From positions 1 to 20,491 of the forward strand of contig UQEW01000042.1 of NCBI GenBank assembly GCA_900540145.1: a stretch of DNA of 20,491 bases, in the 5' to 3' direction. Positions 6,845 to 12,894 of the stretch are shown here, piece after piece. How positions within the stretch are numbered: the first letter of the stretch is position 1; each line of letters opens with the position of its first letter. The position numbers and the translations under genes are program-made. Source of the stretch: an uncultured Eubacteriales bacterium (lineage in GTDB: Bacteria > Bacillota > Clostridia > Peptostreptococcales > Anaerovoracaceae). Under the pieces are notes generated by a model. That model had not been told where the DNA came from. It made no database searches and saw only the letters and a program-made list of their open reading frames with translations.

Positions 6845-8552
6845 CATGAATGTGAAAGCGCCTTGGATTAAAAATCTGGGTTCAGTGCCTGCGCACTTGG
6901 ACTATTTTCAAGGCTCTATGTATGACAAGGTAGCTGAAATTTCTGAATATTACCCAGACATCATAGCGTATGATTTTATGGGAGGCAAAACCAAATATAA
7001 AGATTTTATTTCTAAAGTAGACAAATGTGCCAGAGCCTTAGCGGCAATAGGCGTCAAACCGGGAGAAAGTGTAACAATCTGCATGCCAAACGCTCCGCAG
7101 GCTGTTATAATGTTCTACGCTGTAAACAAAGTCGGAGCTATAGCAAATATGGTTCACCCTCTTTCCAGCGAGAAAGAAATTGAATTCTGCTTGAAAGAAT
7201 CCGGCAGCGTGGTATGTCTTACACTGGACCAATTTTATGAAAAATTTGAGCATATAAGACCTAATGTATCCCTCAGGACTTTGATCCTTACCAGCGTAAA
7301 AGATGCTTTGAGTCCTGTGAAGAAAAAAGGATATTATCTCGTAGAGGGGCGTAAGATTAAAAAAGTTCCTTCCAATGCTGAAATCATTTGGTGGGAAAAA
7401 TTCCTGCTTGACGGAAAGAAATATCATGGAACCTTTCACGCCGAAAGAAAAGCTGAAGATCCGGCAGTAATACTTTACAGCGGCGGAACTACAGGAACGA
7501 TGAAGGGCATATTGCTTTCAAACCTTAATTTCAACGCTCTGTCTCAACAGATAATTGCAACAAACCCGATATATAAACCGGGAGATAAAATGCTGGCAGT
7601 AATGCCTATATTCCATGGGTTTGGGCTTGGCGTTTGTATACATACCATATTGTCCAACGGAGGCAGAGTATTATTAATTCCTAGATTTAATCCGGAAAGC
7701 TATGCAAAACTTCTGAAAAGACATAAACCCAACTTTATAGCAGGAGTTCCAACTCTTTACGAAGCGCTTCTTCGAATAAAAAGCCTTGACAGAGTTGACC
7801 TTTCATGTCTAAAGGGAGTATTCAGCGGAGGAGACTCTTTGTCCATTGAATTGAAAAAGAGATTTGATGCATTTCTCAAGAGCCATGGCGCAACTATAAA
7901 AGTCAGGGAAGGTTACGGCATGACAGAATGTGTTACAGCCAGCTGCCTGACCCCTGTCAACAGAGAAAAAGAAGGAAGCATCGGTCTTCCTTTCCCGGAC
8001 ACCTTCTATAAGATAGTGAAGCCGGGAACTGAGGAAGAAGTACCTTACGGCGAAGAAGGAGAAATCTGCATTGCAGGTCCTACAGTTATGATGGAGTATA
8101 TCAATAACCCTGAAGAAACCGCCAATACGCTGCGCAGACATAAAGACGGACTTACATGGGTTCATTCCGGAGACCTGGGCATGATGGATGAAGAAGGCTT
8201 TGTATATTTCCGTCAGAGGATAAAGAGGATGATCATAACCAGCGGATATAATGTCTATCCGTCTCAGATAGAAAATGTGCTAGATGCTCATGAGTTGGTA
8301 CATATGAGCTGTGTCATAGGCGTTCCAGATCCTTATAAGATGCAGAAGGTAGTGGCTTACGTAATGCTTAAGCCTGACGTTAAGATTTCCCATGAAGAGG
8401 CTGAAAGAATACTTTTGGATTATTGTAAAAAGCATGTAGCCAAGTTTGCTATGCCGTCTCGTATAGAATTCAGAGAAAATCTGCCGAAGACTTTGGTTGG
8501 CAAAGTTGCGTACAGGGTGTTGGAAGAAGAGGAAGCCGGCAAACTGGCATAA
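6819..8552 (+). CDS. AMP-forming acyl-CoA synthetase (ANL superfamily)
   Basis: Activates a carboxylic acid to an acyl-adenylate and then a thioester, probably with CoA. It is 577 residues and complete. P-loop YSGGTTGTMKG (220-230), GYGMTE (365-370), hinge-side SGDLG (450-454), KRMIITSGYNVYP (469-481) and the A10 motif LPKTLVGKVAYR with Lys 562 are all intact. The size and motifs fit medium/long-chain acyl-CoA ligases; the substrate cannot be fixed from sequence. ATG 6819 has GGGGAGGAAG about 8 nt upstream and lies inside the end of the E2-like gene. A second in-frame ATG at 6846 is less likely. The overlap suggests the E2-like protein uses the acyl group activated here. Confidence 0.9.
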   Translation: MNSRNKTNNMNVKAPWIKNLGSVPAHLDYFQGSMYDKVAEISEYYPDIIAYDFMGGKTKYKDFISKVDKCARALAAIGVKPGESVTICMPNAPQAVIMFYAVNKVGAIANMVHPLSSEKEIEFCLKESGSVVCLTLDQFYEKFEHIRPNVSLRTLILTSVKDALSPVKKKGYYLVEGRKIKKVPSNAEIIWWEKFLLDGKKYHGTFHAERKAEDPAVILYSGGTTGTMKGILLSNLNFNALSQQIIATNPIYKPGDKMLAVMPIFHGFGLGVCIHTILSNGGRVLLIPRFNPESYAKLLKRHKPNFIAGVPTLYEALLRIKSLDRVDLSCLKGVFSGGDSLSIELKKRFDAFLKSHGATIKVREGYGMTECVTASCLTPVNREKEGSIGLPFPDTFYKIVKPGTEEEVPYGEEGEICIAGPTVMMEYINNPEETANTLRRHKDGLTWVHSGDLGMMDEEGFVYFRQRIKRMIITSGYNVYPSQIENVLDAHELVHMSCVIGVPDPYKMQKVVAYVMLKPDVKISHEEAERILLDYCKKHVAKFAMPSRIEFRENLPKTLVGKVAYRVLEEEEAGKLA

Positions 8553-8578
8553 CGAATACCGTTGTCTCGACTGTTGTG

Positions 8579-8615
8579 CGGACTTGCGAGTATTATACCT
8601 GCAAGTCCGTTTTTT
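8579..8615 (+). terminator. Rho-independent terminator after the acyl-CoA synthetase
   Basis: CGGACTTGC (8579-8587) pairs with GCAAGTCCG (8601-8609), with a 13-nt loop and a T-run at 8610-8615. It lies 26 bp after the stop codon. Confidence 0.85.
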
Positions 8616-8623
8616 ATTATGTA

Positions 8624-8786
8624 GGAAATATCGCCTGCGATATTTCCGGAATAACAAGAAAGTCTACCGCTGAGAATCCAATCGGCGCAGCCGACTTTCT
8701 TATATGGCGTGAGGTTCCACCCACGCCGCCACTGCACAGCTCTGTCGTGCACCTTTGTCGGACAGCTCTATCGTGCACCTTCGCCG
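8624..8786. repeat. Hairpin-rich intergenic region with a 26-bp tandem duplication
   Basis: Several structures follow one another. GGAAATATCGC (8624-8634) and GCGATATTTCC (8637-8647) are perfect 11-bp arms separated by CT. AAGAAAGTC (8656-8664) and GACTTTCTT (8693-8701) enclose a smaller CGGC/GCCG hairpin (8683-8693). GGCGTG and CACGCC pair across about 8706-8727. Finally 8735-8760 is repeated as 8761-8786 with 22 of 26 bases identical, and 19 of 20 in the core. The region is more GC-rich than its surroundings. Both strands carry open frames here, but they only follow the repeats. It resembles a dispersed intergenic repeat or a structured RNA; from 8787 to 8874 I see nothing further. Confidence 0.6.
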
Positions 8787-8874
8787 TGTACATTAATCAC
8801 ATACCTCCGCTTCCGGAAGAACATCGATTTGCAGCATATAGGAGTTATTAGGCAAAAGACAAAATTTACATATA

Positions 8875-8903
8875 TTTACATTTAAACGGGTATGATGTAT
8901 AAT
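8875..8903 (+). promoter_or_regulatory. Promoter of the PD-(D/E)XK-like gene
   Basis: TTTACA (8875-8880) and TATAAT (8898-8903) are spaced by 17 bp. The segment TTTACATTTAAACG at 8875-8888, over the -35, recurs with two bases missing at 8916-8927 in the leader, which may be an operator pair. Confidence 0.7.
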
Positions 8904-8963
8904 TTGTTCATAAAATTTACTTAAACGATAGAGCTGTTAATTTTAGATGTATGAAGGATAAAC

Positions 8964-9800
8964 ATGGATTATAGAGAAATAACTTTAAAAGATGTGGAGT
9001 ATCAGAAAGCTTTGATAAAGAAATATGAAACTGAGCTTGCGACTCTTCCTGCTGGCGGCATAATAACCAGAGAGAAAAACGGAAGACAAGAATATTATCA
9101 TTCAGTGCCCGGCAGCAAGAGGATATATATAGGAAAGGATGACGAAAAGGTTGTCCGGCAGCTTTGCCGCCGAAAATTGCTGGAGAAGACTTTGGGACGA
9201 ATGCGGAGCAATGTAGCCGTTCAAGAAAAAATGCTGACAAAATACTTACCTTATGACCTAGCCACAGTTCAAGCAGAGATACCGGCTTTATACAGAAAAA
9301 TTGCCGCTTTAAAGACTTTGCAGCCTGGCGCTGCTGACGACGAAACAGGGGAAGATATTAGCGATGACATCAATAATGAAACCCGCTATGATGTTAAGTA
9401 TGACCATCGTACGGAGGAAGAAACGGTAATACACATGACATCTCAAGGATTTGCCGTAAAGTCAAAAACGGAGCTTATGATAGCAGAAATGCTGGCTATA
9501 AGTCGGATATCTTTTATATACGAAAAAGCGATTAGACTTAAAAAAAGTGACGGCAGGTACATAACCGTTCGTCCTGATTTTACGTTTCAGGACAGGTACG
9601 GCCGGGAAATTTACTGGGAACATTTCGGCATGCTTGGCATGGAAGATTACCGAGAAAAGACTATGAAAAAACTGCGCACTTATATTGAAAACAATATCAT
9701 ACCATCTATAAATCTTGTAATCACTGCTGAAAGTTTTGACGGTTCACTGGATGTAAGTGTCATATCCCGTGCGATAGAGATGATGAAGGCCATGCTGTAA
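8964..9800 (+). CDS. PD-(D/E)XK nuclease-family-like protein
   Basis: Protein of 278 residues, without signal peptide or membrane segments. The N-terminal half (about 5-120) is Lys/Arg/Glu-rich and helical, with GRQEYYHSVPGSKRIYIG at 40-57. An acidic linker lies at 124-140. The C-terminal half looks like a restriction-endonuclease fold: E170 in SKTELMIAEML, RPDFTF with D205 (203-208), then EIYWEHFGM with E219. The motif is D...E-x-x without the usual Lys; H220 follows the Glu. I recall similar WEHxGM proteins in Firmicutes with no assigned role. Nuclease activity is an inference and might be absent or altered. It has its own promoter and a GAAGGAT ribosome binding site before ATG 8964. Its stop codon directly abuts the inverted-repeat element at 9801. 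Confidence 0.65.
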   Translation: MDYREITLKDVEYQKALIKKYETELATLPAGGIITREKNGRQEYYHSVPGSKRIYIGKDDEKVVRQLCRRKLLEKTLGRMRSNVAVQEKMLTKYLPYDLATVQAEIPALYRKIAALKTLQPGAADDETGEDISDDINNETRYDVKYDHRTEEETVIHMTSQGFAVKSKTELMIAEMLAISRISFIYEKAIRLKKSDGRYITVRPDFTFQDRYGREIYWEHFGMLGMEDYREKTMKKLRTYIENNIIPSINLVITAESFDGSLDVSVISRAIEMMKAML

Positions 9801-9885
9801 CAAAAACCCACGATTTTGCTTTTTGTTGTTAGAATCGTAGGTCAAAAACCCACGATTTTTAAATTTTCATTTAATTCGTGGGGTT
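9801..9885 (+). repeat. Left terminal inverted repeat of the MITE-like element
   Basis: Contains two direct copies of CAAAAACCCACGATTTT-like sequence (starting 9801 and 9843) and the inner block TCGTGGGG at 9876-9883. Two sites per end is the arrangement often seen for transposase binding. Confidence 0.7.
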
Positions 9886-10055
9886 AATTGCATTATCAAG
9901 GAGCTATCAAAGAGCATTCAATTTACTTTGATGAGTCGTCACCATTAAGACATCGACCTAATATTACTTTTCCGACATGTTTCAATATAAATCGACGAAA
10001 TTCGCAGAGCGCCAGGGCGACATGCTTCATTGTTAAAATTGCTGAGCAACAGCGC

Positions 10056-10140
10056 ATCCCCACGATCTTTCTATAAAAAGTAAGAATCGTGGGTTTTTGA
10101 CCCACTTTTTTCATAAAAAAGCGGAAATCGTGGGTTTTTG
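10056..10140 (-). repeat. Right terminal inverted repeat of the MITE-like element
   Basis: Reading the minus strand from 10140 gives the same three blocks as the left end, at offsets 0, 41 and 75. The 15-mer CAAAAACCCACGATT is identical in all four copies. Confidence 0.7.
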
Positions 10141-10150
10141 CATTTTTTAT

Positions 10151-10299
10151 CGACCGCCGCCCTGACCGCCGCCGCGCCGCCGCGACCGTCGGAACAGAGG
10201 TGGGGTCAGCCGCCGGAAGAGCGGTGGGGCCAGCGGCCGTCGGAACAGAGGTGGGGTCAGCCGCCGGGGCAGCGGTAAGACTGGCGGCCGGGCAGAAAG
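10151..10299. repeat. GC-rich tandem repeat, 24-27 bp units
   Basis: A sudden GC-rich island in an AT-rich genome. A 31-bp stretch at 10186-10216 is repeated exactly at 10237-10267 (period 51). Each period splits into a 24-bp and a 27-bp related unit of the type CCGxCGGAACAGAGGTGGGG, so about four units are visible. The left part (10151-10185) is CCGCC-rich. The minus strand has an open frame giving a Pro/Leu/Arg repeat, but with no ribosome binding site or family likeness, so I treat it as non-coding. Confidence 0.75.
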
Positions 10300-10302
10300 A
10301 AG

Positions 10303-10326
10303 CGCCCTCCGCTCAGGCGGAGGGCG
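10303..10326 (-). terminator. GC-rich hairpin downstream of the D-cysteine desulfhydrase-family gene
   Basis: CGCCCTCCGC (10303-10312) and GCGGAGGGCG (10317-10326) are perfect arms with a TCAG loop. The hairpin lies 15 bp after the minus-strand gene's stop codon. The following minus-strand sequence is only moderately T-rich (GCTTCTTTCT). Confidence 0.6.
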
Positions 10327-10341
10327 AAACACTGTTAACTG

Positions 10342-11367
10342 CTAGAGCACATGTATGAATTTTTCACGTTCTTTTTCAAATTCTACGCGGTGATGAGGTG
10401 TGTTTATTCCCGGAGCTCCGCCGGTGTGAAGGAATATGACACTTTCACCTTTTTTGATTGTTCCCTCTTTGACCATTTCCAGCAAACCTGCGAAAGCTTT
10501 GCCGGTGTAACATGGATCGAGAATTATGGCTTCTTTTTCTGCCATGTAATAAATAGCTTCTCTAACCTCACGGCAAGGATTATTGTAAGCGCCGCGGTCA
10601 TACTTGGTGATTAGGTCGAAATCAGAAGCCTTTGCACTGTATTTCAGGCCAAAATAGTCAGCAACGCGACCGTAGTAATCCATAGCCATTTTATAGATAT
10701 CGTCTTTAGGCGATATAGCTACTCCTGTAAGCTTTAGAGGAAGATTTTCATTAGCGATTGCAGCAAACAGACCCATGTATGTACCCATGCTTCCAACAGC
10801 GTCTATAAGTCTGGCTCCTTCCAATGGAGTGCCCTGCACCTGGGAGGCTATTTCCATAGCACACTCATAATAGCCGAGACATCCCAGCTCATTGGAGCCG
10901 CCGATAGGAATGAAATATACTTTTTCGCCTTTAGCGGTGTATTGCTCGGTAATTTTAGGAATGATTTCATCGTATACTTCTGATTCACTCTTTCCGGCAT
11001 CCTGATCTTTTATCCATACGTCAGAACCCATTATGCCATCCAGCAGCAAGTTGGCTGACAACTCTCCAGGATATTGACCGACGCAAACTATTGAACCTTT
11101 AAGCCCGTATTTATTGGCTACAGCACATGTAAGTCTGCCGTGATTAGTTTGAACTCCGCCTACAGTCAGCAGAAGCGTAGCGCCTTTCTCTTCAGCATCT
11201 TTAACCAGATATTCCAGCTTTCTCAATTTATTACCGCCCATAGCCAGAGGCGTCAAATCGTCTCTTTTGATATAAAGCTCTATGCCGAGATCAGCTGAAA
11301 TCGTAGGCAAATATTCTATAGGTGTAGGCAGATGCAGGAAGTTTTCCTTTTCATGTCCCAAAAGCAT
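10342..11367 (-). CDS. PLP-dependent D-cysteine desulfhydrase / ACC deaminase-family enzyme
   Basis: A soluble PLP enzyme of 341 residues in the fold-type II group that includes D-cysteine desulfhydrase (pyruvate, H2S and ammonia from D-Cys) and ACC deaminase. GGNKLRKLEYL carries the likely Schiff-base Lys (K47). GGVQTNHGR (70-78) corresponds to the substrate-carboxylate loop, usually QSNH. HTGGAPG near the C-terminus is the phosphate-binding end. I set the start at ATG 11367 because AAAGGAGG lies about 8 nt upstream and MLLGHEKENFLHLPTP matches family starts; the frame runs further upstream to 11472 but that part overlaps the divergent promoter. The exact substrate is uncertain: members of this family also act on other D-amino acids. 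The gene is monocistronic, with a promoter shared back-to-back with the next gene. Confidence 0.85.
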   Translation of the reverse strand: MLLGHEKENFLHLPTPIEYLPTISADLGIELYIKRDDLTPLAMGGNKLRKLEYLVKDAEEKGATLLLTVGGVQTNHGRLTCAVANKYGLKGSIVCVGQYPGELSANLLLDGIMGSDVWIKDQDAGKSESEVYDEIIPKITEQYTAKGEKVYFIPIGGSNELGCLGYYECAMEIASQVQGTPLEGARLIDAVGSMGTYMGLFAAIANENLPLKLTGVAISPKDDIYKMAMDYYGRVADYFGLKYSAKASDFDLITKYDRGAYNNPCREVREAIYYMAEKEAIILDPCYTGKAFAGLLEMVKEGTIKKGESVIFLHTGGAPGINTPHHRVEFEKEREKFIHVL

Positions 11368-11404
11368 AGCAATTCCTCCTTTGATTATACTTATATTTAA
11401 GTTA

Positions 11405-11433
11405 TTTTCATTATAACACATTAATGATATAAT
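11405..11433 (+). promoter_or_regulatory. Promoter of the small-protein/DUF554 operon
   Basis: TTTTCA (11405-11410), 17 bp, then a perfect TATAAT (11428-11433). The -35 shares base 11410 with the minus-strand -10, so the two polymerases cannot occupy the site together. Confidence 0.55.
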
Positions 11434-11438
11434 TACAG
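11410..11438 (-). promoter_or_regulatory. Promoter of the D-cysteine desulfhydrase-family gene
   Basis: On the minus strand TATAAT (11410-11415) lies 43 bp upstream of the start codon. With 17-bp spacing the -35 would be CTGTAA (11433-11438), a weak match. It overlaps the divergent promoter described next. Confidence 0.5.
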
Positions 11439-11465
11439 TGTTAATTTTAATAGGAGGACGATATA

Positions 11466-11768
11466 ATGGCATTCATGGATAAATTAGGTCAAATGGCCAA
11501 CAAAGTGGGAGAAGTGGCAGGCGATACTTTTGATTATGGCAAAGCGAAAGGGAAAATAGTTTTAGAAAAAGGCAAAATAAAAGACATTAAAGAGGATATA
11601 GGCGAATATGTTTACAGTGCTATTAAGGAAGACGGACAGTTGAATATGGACAGGATAATGGCTTTTTGTGCTGAGATAGACGAACATATGGCAGAAATAG
11701 ATAAACTTAACGATGATGCCAGCAAAAGCAGTGAAGGACTTAATGAAACCTTTGGAGGCAAAGAATAG
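11466..11768 (+). CDS. Small conserved helical protein
   Basis: One hundred residues, with no signal peptide or membrane segment. It starts MAFMDKLGQMANKVGEVAGDTFDYGKAK, a likely amphipathic helix, followed by Lys/Glu-rich helices with a coiled-coil pattern (ACAEIDEHMAEIDKLN-like region at about 66-83). I recall similar clostridial proteins beginning M(G/A)FxDKLGxxAxKVGEKAGD, often of unknown function and sometimes with a zinc-ribbon tail, which is absent here. TAGGAGGACG precedes ATG 11466. The next gene starts 3 bp after its stop, so the pair is one operon. Role unknown; membrane-surface association is only suggested by the amphipathic N-terminus. Confidence 0.75.
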   Translation: MAFMDKLGQMANKVGEVAGDTFDYGKAKGKIVLEKGKIKDIKEDIGEYVYSAIKEDGQLNMDRIMAFCAEIDEHMAEIDKLNDDASKSSEGLNETFGGKE

Positions 11769-11771
11769 GGT

Positions 11772-12332
11772 ATGATAGGCGTCATAGTCAATACGCTGAC
11801 TGTATTGGCCGGAAGTGCTGTAGGATTATTGGCAAAAAAGGCCATACCTAAAGACTGGACTGATTTTATATTTAAGGGAATTGCTCTATGTGTTCTGTAT
11901 ATAGGAATTACAGGAAGCATGGAAGGAGAGAATACTCTTATCATGATATTGTCCATGGCAATAGGAGCGATGACCATAGTGGGCTCATTGCAGGCAGGGC
12001 TTACCGGAGACAATCAAATGCTTTTTACTAAAGCTACTTTGGATGGCATAAGTTCCATAGTGTTTGCTGCATCTTTTGGAATAGGAGTTGTTTTTTCGGC
12101 GGCATTTGTTTTTTCATTTCAGGGTGCCCTAGTAATGCTGGCAAGATTGGTTGAACCGTTTCTTGATACACAGGTTATCTCAGAAATGACATGCGTAGGC
12201 TCTCTTCTGATAATAGCGTTGTCCTTAAACATGTTAGGCATTACCAAGTTAAAGGTGATGAATTATACTCCGGCTATATTTATGCCTATAATAATATTTC
12301 CTATCTTTAATTGGATAGGAAATATAGTATGA
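11772..12332 (+). CDS. DUF554 family membrane protein, shortened
   Basis: Integral membrane protein of 186 residues related to the DUF554/YdfK family. Conserved blocks are present: N-terminal IGVIVNTLTVLAGSAVGLLA, ALCVLYIGITGSM, MTIVGSLQAGLTGDN, LDGISSIVFAASFGIGV and EMTCVGSLLIIALSLNMLG. Family members are usually about 225-230 residues. Here LSMAIGA (about 56-62) runs straight into MTIVGSL, so the hydrophilic loop and part of a helix normally between the two are missing (about 40-45 residues), with the frame kept. No biochemical function is established for the family. It is translated 3 bp after the preceding small gene and probably uses the GGAGG at 11754-11758 within that gene's end. Confidence 0.85.
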   Translation: MIGVIVNTLTVLAGSAVGLLAKKAIPKDWTDFIFKGIALCVLYIGITGSMEGENTLIMILSMAIGAMTIVGSLQAGLTGDNQMLFTKATLDGISSIVFAASFGIGVVFSAAFVFSFQGALVMLARLVEPFLDTQVISEMTCVGSLLIIALSLNMLGITKLKVMNYTPAIFMPIIIFPIFNWIGNIV

Positions 12333-12356
12333 TCAGAATTGATATTATTATCCGGC

Positions 12357-12415
12357 AAAAAAGGACACTGCCTTTGTTGCGATTTAATGAAACGCTTTTG
12401 GCAGAGTCCATTTTT
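12357..12415. terminator. Bidirectional terminator between convergent genes
   Basis: GGACACTGCC (12363-12372) pairs with GGCAGAGTCC (12400-12409) apart from one A-A mismatch. Six As precede it (12357-12362) and five Ts follow (12411-12415). It can therefore end both the DUF554 operon and the minus-strand zinc-ribbon gene. Confidence 0.75.
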
Positions 12416-12803
12416 ATACTTTTTTTTCAAATACGTTATGGCAGCGGCTGCAGGTAACTCGTATTTTGCCCCTGCCTTTAGGAGCTCTGAGAACCTGACC
12501 GCAACCCGGACATTTAAAATATTTGTAGTGTTTTCGGTCTCGTGACATAAAAGATTGAAGCGGAGTAGCTAAATATGTGACATACCATTGATTTTCAGCT
12601 CTACGCCTCTGTATATTGCGCGAAAAAGCCCGGAAATACGCATAAATAAAAACTACGAATGCCAGAGAACTGAGAATCCGTCCGGGTATGAATAAATCGG
12701 CGAGTATTAGTATGACAGCTAATGCAACCAGGCCCTGGCAAAAGTTGTCAAACCCGTTTCTGCCGATCATAAACTGTGCCAATCTATATCTAAAATTGCC
12801 CAT
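12414..12803 (-). CDS. Membrane protein with C-terminal zinc ribbon
   Basis: Protein of 129 residues. Residues 1-20 resemble the start of a common Firmicutes family (FRYRLAQFMIGRNGFD). Two hydrophobic segments follow (about 24-40 and 43-58), then a basic stretch (RAFSRNIQRRRAENQ). A cytoplasmic zinc ribbon has Cys 98 and 101 (CPGC) and Cys 118 and 121 (CSRC), with Lys/Arg-rich sequence between them. I chose ATG 12803 rather than 12809 because GGGGGA sits 7 nt before the former and touches the latter. No function is established; the zinc ribbon and basic linker could contact nucleic acid or another protein. It probably has its own promoter. Confidence 0.8.
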   Translation of the reverse strand: MGNFRYRLAQFMIGRNGFDNFCQGLVALAVILILADLFIPGRILSSLAFVVFIYAYFRAFSRNIQRRRAENQWYVTYLATPLQSFMSRDRKHYKYFKCPGCGQVLRAPKGRGKIRVTCSRCHNVFEKKV

Positions 12804-12832
12804 CTGCATTCCCCCTTTACCTATTATTAAAT

Positions 12833-12861
12833 ACTGTAATCTGCAACGAGATGAATGTCAA
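12833..12861 (-). promoter_or_regulatory. Promoter of the zinc-ribbon membrane protein gene
   Basis: On the minus strand a perfect TTGACA (12856-12861) is followed after 17 bp by TACAGT (12833-12838). The start codon is 30 bp further on. Confidence 0.55.
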
Positions 12862-12894
12862 TGGACCTTACCAATAAACCATGAAAACTTCACA

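Larger units (their letters stand above)
9801..10140. mobile_element. MITE-like element with ~85-bp imperfect terminal inverted repeats
   Basis: The 340-bp segment begins with CAAAAACCCACGATTT at 9801 and ends with its inverse at 10140. Three blocks recur in the same order and spacing at each end. They are CAAAAACCCACGATT at offset 0; the same 15-mer preceded by GGT at offset 42 (left) or 41 (right); and TCGTGGGG at offset 75 on both sides (9876-9883 and 10058-10065). The second copy at each end also forms its own hairpin: 9833-9842 with 9848-9857 on the left, and GTGGGT/ACCCAC 10089-10105 on the right. No credible transposase lies inside; the short frames of 62-63 codons on the two strands look random. 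I see no clear target-site duplication. It could be a non-autonomous element, or the joined ends of a degraded insertion sequence. Confidence 0.7.

Noticed and set aside
8420..8752. Minus-strand open frame of 110 codons across the synthetase end and the intergenic repeats
   Set aside because: It runs through the terminator and hairpins, overlaps the real synthetase gene, and has no ribosome binding site.
8735..8786. CRISPR-like direct repeat
   Set aside because: There are only two adjacent imperfect units with no spacer between them.
8576..8851. Plus-strand open frame of 91 codons in the repeat region
   Set aside because: It starts inside the terminator stem, has no ribosome binding site, and its sequence simply follows the repeats.
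9888..10114. Short open frames on both strands inside the MITE-like element
   Set aside because: They are 62-63 codons, overlap each other, extend into the inverted repeats, and resemble no transposase I know.
9801..10140. CRISPR array from the repeated AAAAACCCACGATT motif
   Set aside because: There are only four short copies, two in each orientation, and the spacing is not that of direct repeats with spacers.
10147..10332. Minus-strand Pro/Leu/Arg repeat protein
   Set aside because: A GC-rich tandem repeat gives long open frames by chance; there is no ribosome binding site and the frame enters the terminator hairpin.
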